A stretch of 64,000 nucleotides of DNA from Utricularia gibba (Eukaryota; Streptophyta; Magnoliopsida; Lamiales; Lentibulariaceae), in assembly GCA_002189035.1 (NCBI GenBank), contig CM007989.1, positions 2,046,001 through 2,110,000 on the forward strand. Direction: 5' to 3'. A model generated the notes under the pieces. The model saw only the letters and a list, made by a program, of their open reading frames with translations, did not search any database and was not told the origin of the DNA. Position numbers and translations under genes: made by a program. Of the stretch, positions 56,429-64,000 are shown in pieces (position 1 is the stretch's first letter; the number at the start of each line of letters is the position of its first letter).

Positions 56429-59400
56429 TGGACCCAATCGAGTCTTGGGCGGAGGAGAATGCCTAAACCCTTACACGCGAGTGATTAACGTTATCTTAAA
56501 TATTCGAAGGTGAGAAGACCGGAACCAAATCACTTTACACGTGGACCTCCGCAGTCGTCCCCAGTACAGAACTACCTCAGCCACACAAAACTTATATCTC
56601 ACCATTCGATTCTCTTAAAAACAGATTCCGCCTCCGCTCCGGGGATTTCATAGCCGGATCTCCGTGCCAACTCGCTGCTAAGGCCCGATAACTTGTTCTA
56701 CATCTACAAGATCAATTAGGGCGGCCGAAAGGGTGTCCCTTTCTTACGGCCAACCCAACGTCTCCTCCCTGTGAACCCCTACAAACCAGATCAGGCATTA
56801 CTGTCCTCTTTTCTTTTCATTGGTTCATAAGCACTTTCATTCCATCCTGCCCATGTTCATGAACACGCTGCAATCCTTGACCTCCTAATCCGTGGAGTAG
56901 CCGCTTTTACTCCATCCCGCCACTGAGTGTAGCTTCAAACAATCCTACCTATAAGTAGTCACTCTTAACAACATCGCGCCTTCCAGTCTACCCACTGGAG
57001 AGTGATACTTGCGACAGTAATGAGACAAAGACTGGTCTTTCAAAAGACATGAACGGAGAGTACACTAGGCAAAAAGTTTACAACTTCATCCCCATAAAAC
57101 CGGAGGAGGCTTAGCACATCATGGCTAAACGTAGCACAAGTCCAACAAACTCTGAGTAAAACAAACATGAGTTTGGATGAAGAAGGGCAAGAATTCTGAA
57201 GAGCACCCGGGAATTCTCTGTTTCTCCTTCTTGCTTCTGCTCTCGACTACATCTCTAAAGTTTTCTTCACCACATCCTTTTTTTAGTTCAACCCCTTTTA
57301 TCTCTATTTCTATATAAAAGCTCTCCAATATCCAAGTAGTATGTCTCAGACACAGTTTAGCAACAGATTTCATTACATTACCAGTGTGATGCACACATGA
57401 AAAATGTTCCTTTTTGCAAGGTTTACGTTTATCAACTTGTCCATCCTCTTATATCAATCAGTCCACAGTACTTCAATCTATGAGATTTTTGTCTCTTTTT
57501 TTTTTTTTGAACATCGAATTTGATTGTATGTTATCGTTTTTTTTTTTTTTATCATACTCCGAATTTTGATTGGTGATCCGAGTTTCTCTAAAAGCCCAAA
57601 ACCAGTCACCAGTTCTCCTCCCAGCCGAGATTTCAAAATGGGTTGTGTAAAGTACAACTGGGCTGATTAGTCGGGGCGTGTCGAAGACCCACCAGCTTCA
57701 TCATGACCCCGATCCAGTCGGATGAAGCCCAGACGGCCGGCCCTGTGGCAGACTTCCAGAAGGTTCAAGCCTAGGTGACTGACGGCCAATGACCATTCGG
57801 GAATTATGGGCAATCATGCCCATAGTAGTGCATGAATAGAGTTGCCACCTTTTCGATTCGGAACCAAACACTTCTTTCCAATCATTAGTTCATAAACCGT
57901 AGTTCATTGTTGATTTTAATTTTGATTTCAACTCAAAATTGAATTTTCAAACTTTGAACCAAATCGAAACCAAAACCGAATCATATGATTTTAATTCAAA
58001 ACCAAAATCAAAGATACTGAATCAAACCTAAATCGGAACCAATTAATTAATATATTGATTAATATTTTATTAATTCATTCATTCATTTTAAGAAATAAAA
58101 TAGTCTGAATCCTACCTGGCCTCAACTACGTTTCGCGGCTGCTAGATGGTGCCAAGATCTACATTTGTGACACCACCTAGACATTGGTATGTGGTTGCTA
58201 GATAGTGCCCAGACCAACCTTCGTCTATGGTCGCTATTTGGGCACTTGTCATGGAATCCTCTTTCTAAGCCCTTTTTACTCAACTACTTCTTACCTAGGA
58301 CTTTGTGATATGAGCAGTTGTATTAGTATTATCTTGCCTTTGAGTTCTTTGACTATTGATAAAAGTCATGAAATGCACCTAATTCAAAAAAAAGGGTTTT
58401 TAAAATACATTAAAAGCTAACAATACTATCAAATTTTCATTCATTACTTATTTGACATTCTTAACATTTGCGTGTTGACAAATGCCATAGAATTCAAATG
58501 AAGTACTTTTAGATCAGCATCGAACAATATAGGTCCAAACAAGACAATTTCTAAGCATTTTTTACTACCGATTGTCACGAAATGCACCCAAATTTAAATG
58601 TCATGGTTTTACAACAAAAACGAAAAGAAACATCTCCAAATAGGGCAAATCTTGCTTGTTTGAATCATGTAGTTTTATTTTTTTTTTTCGAGATAAGAAG
58701 CATGTAATCGAAGAGCTTCCTATGGATTAAGATATTTCTTGGTCTAATTTACACATTTCAAATGTCAAAATATCCAAAGTAGCATACTGAGATTGATTTT
58801 TGAACAATGATTGTAAAAGTTGAAGACTGTCGCTGTGGTTTATCTGCATGAAAATGCTACTGTTAACCTAACATAAGAATGGCTTCTGGTAGTGATGGAC
58901 CAGACCGAATAAAGTAATGCTTTAATGGCCGGGCCGCACATACAGGTGAGTCTGCCTTTGTAGACGGAATGAATGCCATTCAAAACTCATCAGTGAGACA
59001 TCCGCACCCCACATCATTAATCTTTACTACACCCCATGTGTTGCTTTAAACCACACCACGCCTGTAAGTTTAATATCTACTGGACAAGAGATGCAAATCA
59101 CTCATCTCATGTTTCTAATCCACAGAACCTTGATGTGTTGTTTCATGATCAACCTTGCAATTAAAATGAAATCAACATTTCTGCATCTGTTTTCCAGTAA
59201 GATGCTTTTCTCTTGTATCAGATCTCGGGGTTCTTGCATTTTCATCTTGACTGCACTTTCCCATAAGACAGTCACTTGAGTAGAGATATTGTCTAGTCCC
59301 AGACACAATCTTGTTAAAACCATGTGAGTGTCCCATTAGTAAGTCATCAAAAGTAGAATCGTTTTCCAATTGAAGCTCATGGCAAAAGAAACCGTCTATG

Positions 59401-59954
59401 TTTTTCGTAGGTATATTTTTCCATTCACACCTGTAAATGAGTTGCTTACCGCTTCTTCATAAGTGTTCAAAATAGACTATAATCCACTGTGTTTAGTTTC
59501 TGAATACTTCTTGTGAGTGGATTCATCTCTTCAAGATATACACCATCCCATTAGTAAAATCTGGACAGTCTCGCTCTTCGAGTGTAGAACAGTAGAAAAC
59601 TAGATATCTTGTTCCACTTGAATGAGGGTTAGTTGGGCAATAAATGAAGGGAGCTGGCGATATTGCTAAGCTGTTTTTGCATGTGGACAACTTTCGTTGC
59701 TCAAGTTTGTCCATTTTCTCCAAGAAAGAAAAAAAAATTCATTTATTTAATCTTCTTTTCCATTACTCCTCTCCAATCCCGATCAGTTGAACCTAACATC
59801 ACATGATGCCATTGAAGTCTCTGTATGAGTGGTGAAGGTGCAAAGCAAATGTCTCGGAGTCACTTATATATACTGATGTCTTCTTTGTGAAATGCAACCT
59901 ATCAGCTTAGGCTGAGAATTTCCCTTAAGACTGTCATCGCCTTCACCCCACTCA
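56429..59954. other. Intergenic, MRL1 upstream to the PPVYK-protein promoter
   Basis: 56429-57100 is GC-richer, with a hairpin at 56723-56751, and may be MRL1 5' UTR/promoter or an unannotated noncoding RNA. 57500-59700 is AT-rich with T runs. Minus-strand frames at about 59170-59370 and 59520-59720 look mildly protein-like but match nothing I recognise. 59750-59954 is the promoter of the PPVYK gene. Confidence 0.4.
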
Positions 59955-61346
59955 ATGGGGAGGATTCCTTCCCCTTTTCAGGGATTCTTCTTGTTGTTTG
60001 TACTCCTTGCACCTTCGACATTATGCTTTGCAGATGCGGCCCCAATCTTTCATGTTTCTGGGTATGGAGAATGTGCTGACTGCAAGCAGAATAACCTCAA
60101 GACGAACCAGGCTTTCCCAGGTGGTTTGTTCACCTATTGCATTCGCTAGTCCCACACTCTACTAATTGCAATTCGCATTTCATTCTGTAGGTCTGCATGT
60201 GACCATTGACTGCAAACTCGGGAATGGAGGGATGCAAAGAGTTGGTGAGGGTGATTTGGATGAAAAGGGCAACTTCAACCTTCCTCTGCCAAAAGAACTT
60301 GTAGACGAAAGTGGGAAGAAACTGAAGCAAGAGTGCTACGCACAGCTTCACAGCGCCTCGGCGACTCCCTGCCCATTCCATGACGGGATCGACTCAGCCA
60401 AGATTGTGTTCAAGACTCTAGCTAATGGCAAGATGACATTTGGACCAGCAAAGAACATCAAATTCTCAACCACATTCTGCAATTCCAAAACCTTTTTCAA
60501 GTTCCCTCCACTTCCACCCCCCCCCTCACCCTTGGTTTAAACCTCCTGTCTACAAGCCACCGGTGGTGACACCTCCGGTAGAAAAGCCACCTGTGGTAAC
60601 GCCACCTGTTGAAACCCCTCCGGTATACAAACCCCCAGTTTACACGCCTCCGGTATATAAGCCACCAGTCTACAAACCTCCGGTTGAAAAGCCACCTATT
60701 TATAAGCCTCCGGTGTATAAACCACCAGTCTACAAACCTCCGGTCGAAAAGCCACCCGTCTACAAACCTCCTGTCTACAAACCTCCTGTCTACAAGCCAC
60801 CCGTCTACAAGCCTCCTGTGTACAAGCCACCCGTATATAAGCCTCCTGTCGAAAAACCACCCGTATACAAGCCTCCTGTGTATAAGCCACCCGTGTACAA
60901 GCCTCCTGTGTATAAGCCCCGTGTACCCTCCTGTGTATAAGCCACCCGTGTACAAGCCTCCTGTTGAAAAACCACCTGTGTACAAGCCTCCTGTTGAAAA
61001 ACCACCTGTGTACAAGCCACCTGTTTACAAACCTCCTGTTTACAAGCCACCAGTGTACAAGCCTCCGGTTGAAGCTCCACCAGTGTACAAACCTCCGGTT
61101 GAAGCACCACCAGTGTACAAGCCTCCAGTAGCAACGCCTCCCGTGTTTGTTCATCCGCCATTCCCCTTTTTCAAACACCCATTCCCAAAGGCGCTTCCAC
61201 CGCCGTTTCCCTTTTTCAAACACCCCTTCTTGAAGCCACTTCCTCCACTTCCACCATTTCCCACACTTCCTCCACATCCAAAACTTCCACCATTCCCCAC
61301 ACTTCCTCCACATCCAAAACTTCCACCCACCATTTCTCACCCGTAA
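59955..61346 (+). CDS. Ole e 1 + PPVYK-repeat proline-rich wall protein (two frameshifts)
   Basis: Exon 1 is 59955-60120: signal peptide [20 protein letters not shown], then the Ole e 1-like [15 protein letters not shown]. Exon 2 is 60191-61346, continuing [20 protein letters not shown] and [20 protein letters not shown], then a long [17 protein letters not shown] tandem array, and finally [11 protein letters not shown] and [15 protein letters not shown] repeats to TAA at 61346. This layout is that of Arabidopsis PRP2/PRP4-type structural wall proteins; Tyr and Lys in PPVYK suit cross-linking. The frame is broken at a C run at about 60515-60524 (one extra C) and again at about 60919 (AAGCCCCGTG, two bases short of the repeat). 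Both lie in low-complexity sequence. The antisense long frames are repeat artefacts. Confidence 0.87.
60541..61140 (+). repeat. Tandem 15-bp (PPVYK) coding repeat array
   Basis: About 600 bp of degenerate 15-bp units encoding [15 protein letters not shown] or PPVEA. Third-position changes between units are frequent, but the pentapeptide is conserved, as expected under selection on the protein. Confidence 0.92.
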
Positions 61347-62455
61347 AACGAAAACTCAAAGAATGTGTTTTCCAACACGCGAAGCGAGTTAGCTATTTTG
61401 GTTCATAAGCTTAATAAAAAAAAAAAACAAGACAAGTAAGAAATGTGAAATTGTATTTGTTTTTAATTCTTATTGCGGTTGGTTAAGATTGACTTGTTCT
61501 TGTGGTTTGCTTCCATGTTTGTATCCTGCTTCTCATGTTCCTACATTTTCATTGTCCATATCAACAAACTAAGTGCAATCTTGGAATGCTTTCCGACAAT
61601 CTTGGAATGTCCTTGGCTACACAAAAACATAAAGCCAGCCTATGCTTTGCTTTTATTATCCTGGATCTTGGCTCTAAAATTCAAATAGGCAAGGCTGATC
61701 GAGTCGCCATGTTCCAAAAATTCAGACACACATACAGAAACTCTAACAGCTTTGAACTAATCAGCCAACTAGATTGCACAGACAGCAGCTCAATTGATGC
61801 AGAGAGGTTTCCGGATAGTAAAGATGCCACCTTGGCCATGATCCCATGATTATCCGCTAGCTGACCCTTGCCGCTCTCTTGTTTTCTTTCAATCAGTTTA
61901 TGCTTTTATTAAGTTGCTGTCAAGTTTCGTTTGTTGCTATGTTCTGATTTTGATGGTGTCATTGTGGCCCTGTTTTTCTTTAGTTTGTTCTTATCAGCTT
62001 ACCAGCTGAATTGCTACTCATGTCATCCTTCCAATCAGGTCAAATCAAGTGTTGTTTCATTCAATCAGCACAACTCATTACATAATCAGTGATCACATTG
62101 AAACACTAGACTTTCGATCCCCACCACACCCAGGAGACAGATAACATTTTCAAGAATGCAGACCTTCAGGCAGCAGGTAGCAGGTAGCAGGTAGCCGGTA
62201 GGGGCTGCCGCCTGCCCCCTTTTTTTTACTATTTTTCAGGATGCTGTCTCTTTTATTTACTGTAGTTCTTGTGCGACAAGTCCGTGGATGAACAGGCGGA
62301 GATAAACACGTAGACTAACGCGTATGTTGAGAGGTGGACGAGCATACACGTAATCCGGGTGTTGCTAACTTCCCATTGGACGCAGGTCGGAGGAAAGATA
62401 TCCATAAATCTCAGCATTCCCAGCTTCAAAACTTGGAACTCATCCAAGCATCAAA
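61347..62455. other. Intergenic, includes a short tandem repeat
   Basis: The 3' UTR of the PPVYK gene is followed by spacer. At about 62169-62200 there are four to five units of a 7-bp repeat (GCAGGTA), then CCGCCTGCCCCC and a T8 run. 62360-62455 is the promoter/5' UTR of the glycine-rich gene. Confidence 0.5.
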
Positions 62456-62698
62456 ATGACTGGTGGAAAAGGCGGCGGAGGTGCCGGCAAAGGCAGCGGC
62501 GGAAAAGGCGGAGGAAGCTCAGGTGGAGGCAGCGCTGGAAAAGGGGTTAGCAGCAGCCATGGATCCCAGAAAGTTGACAGCATGAAGGCCCCTGGTGGCG
62601 GTGGCCAGTATATATCCAGGTCTGGTTTCGAAGCGGATCCAAAGGGATACTTCCAACAGCTGCATCGCAGTGACACCCCAGGAAATCAAGGGAAGTAA
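62456..62698 (+). CDS. Small glycine-rich protein
   Basis: A single exon of 80 residues: MTGGKGGGGAGKGSGGKGGG, a Gly/Ser/Lys-rich N-terminal half, then VDSMKAPGGGGQYISRSGFE and ADPKGYFQQLHRSDTPGNQG. The C-terminal APGxGGxYISRxGFExxPxGYFxxLH block is conserved in a family of small plant glycine-rich proteins often auto-annotated as keratin-like. No signal peptide or membrane segment. Function unknown. The conserved tail makes the frame credible despite its low-complexity start. Confidence 0.82.
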   Translation: MTGGKGGGGAGKGSGGKGGGSSGGGSAGKGVSSSHGSQKVDSMKAPGGGGQYISRSGFEADPKGYFQQLHRSDTPGNQGK

Positions 62699-64000
62699 CT
62701 CGTGTCTTACTGCAGTATAATAGGATGCTACCCTGATAAATACAGTGGAAATCATGAATAAACACAGTGAGGTTCTTGCTTCTTCAATCCTCATGCACCA
62801 ACTACCACCCTAATAAACACGCGCCTCCCCGACTTCAACAATGAAGAAAACAATAAACTCTATTGATTTTATTAACTTTCCTTAAAATATAAAAAAAAAT
62901 AATAAATCACGATTTAATCATAATTTGACTATAATTTAATATTATTAATAAAAATAGTAATTTTTTTTAGAAAACAAAGTTTCAATCATAGTTTAAATGG
63001 TGATTAATCGTTCCTATTTGTGTAAATGATTAATTATTTTTTAATGGTTTTAAAATGAAAAAATTGTATTAAATTTAATTCTTGTTGGACCAGAATCGGG
63101 CTCAAGTTATAAATCCAAGTTGCGAGTCGATAACCTCGGGTATGGATCATGGTAAAGGCCCACGAGCTTAGAATAATGGGCTGGATCAGATGTGGTTGTT
63201 GCCCGACTATTTGCCTTACGTGGATGGTGGGGATCAAGTTTTCATACATGGGTTAAATCGGCGTCCATACTCTTATTAATAATTATATTTACAAATAGAC
63301 GGAATGCATCCTGTTTTCTATAGGTAACTTTTTCGAAAAATAAATACATAATTGATTTTAATAAAATTAAAAATTATAATAAAATGAAAATTGATATATA
63401 TTTGAAATTATTTTCAAATAATTATTACAGAATTAATTTATATTTGGAATATAAAAATAATAGTTAATTTTAATATATTAATAATTATATTTTCTAAATT
63501 TATAATTTTAAAAAATATGTTTTATATATCATGTGTATTATAAAAAATATTATATGATTTTTGAATTATAATTTATATTACTAATTTATATTAAAATTAT
63601 GATTTAAAAATTAAAATATCTAAATTATTTATAATAATATTAATTAAATTATTTATAAAAATAGGTATAGTTGTAATTCAATCTTAGAAACACTTTTTAA
63701 AAATCAATTTTCATAAATAAGGTACAATCTCATTTTATGCCTATCATATAATTGAAATGATTCTAAAAAATTAATTATAGTAAAATAGAATTCAATATAC
63801 GTTGAAAATACAGAAACAATGATATCAAAATATAATTAATTCTACCGACTTCCAAACCTTGCTATATGTATTTCAATAAAGATATTAATCCGTTAAATGG
63901 CTTCGATTATGTGTCCGTATCTATGTCTAATGCTTATTTTAATCGTTCACTGATTAATACTATAAAGGTTTTCAAAAATTAACCAACCTATTATGATTTT
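62699..64000. other. AT-rich region to the right window edge
   Basis: 62699-62870 is the probable 3' UTR of the glycine-rich gene. The rest is very AT-rich except for a GC-richer patch at 63080-63250. No coding family, RNA gene or transposon structure was recognised. Confidence 0.45.

Noticed and set aside
59102-59723. Minus-strand frames (GHSHGFNKIVSGTRQYLYSS and similar)
   Set aside because: They look mildly protein-like, but I recognise no family, see no splice-supported continuation and cannot support a gene.
60497-61340. Several long minus-strand frames opposite the PPVYK gene
   Set aside because: The 15-bp repeat leaves all frames open. Composition (WFxDRRF-type repeats) is purely a by-product of the plus-strand repeat.

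Overview
This is nuclear DNA from a flowering plant. Genes are intron-rich with GT-AG splice sites and compact introns (mostly 80-500 bp), separated by AT-rich spacers. The families are plant-specific: DUF630/DUF632, HIPP, type I M-gamma MADS, SAUR, the PPR protein MRL1, Ole e 1/PPVYK wall proteins and PP2C clade D. The sequence alone does not fix the species; no viral, bacterial or organellar block was recognised.

Layout. 0-16 kb is ordinary single-gene territory: the 3' end of a DUF632 gene, a CCDC124 homologue, a STY8/17/46-type Raf-like kinase, a complete DUF630/DUF632 gene, a PP2C.D phosphatase and a HIPP metallochaperone-like gene. 16.2-31.1 kb is a rearranged cluster. Four copies of one type I M-gamma MADS gene (A, B, C, D) lie in mixed orientation around one intact plant synaptotagmin (SYT1-like) and one ERD7/senescence-domain gene. 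Broken pieces of the SYT and ERD7 genes sit between the MADS copies, and a palindromic sequence sits at their 5' flanks. 32-41 kb holds a cold-shock/zinc-knuckle protein, a PI-PLC X-domain protein, an Ole e 1 proline-rich protein and eIF4B. 43-50.5 kb is a SAUR cluster (four intact genes, one remnant). 51.4-56.4 kb is the large PPR gene MRL1. 60-62.7 kb has a PPVYK-repeat wall protein and a small glycine-rich protein. 62.7-64 kb is AT-rich with nothing recognised.

Most notable. The MADS/SYT/ERD7 mosaic is the strongest candidate for something undescribed. Each MADS copy carries a C-terminal tandem array of about 35-residue units, and the unit number differs between copies (4, 5, 5, 6). The copies are joined to SYT and ERD7 fragments that share the same internal deletion, C and D share an apparently identical tract of about 650 bp, and the opposed copies could form hairpin RNA. 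Separately, several otherwise well-conserved genes (eIF4B, ERD7, the PPVYK protein, MADS copy C) are broken by small frameshifts at or beside G/C runs. That pattern suggests consensus errors as much as real decay.

The genes do not form one pathway. The only functional pairing I noticed is PP2C.D (about 13 kb) and the SAUR cluster (43-50 kb), families known to interact in auxin-driven growth; their closeness here is probably chance.
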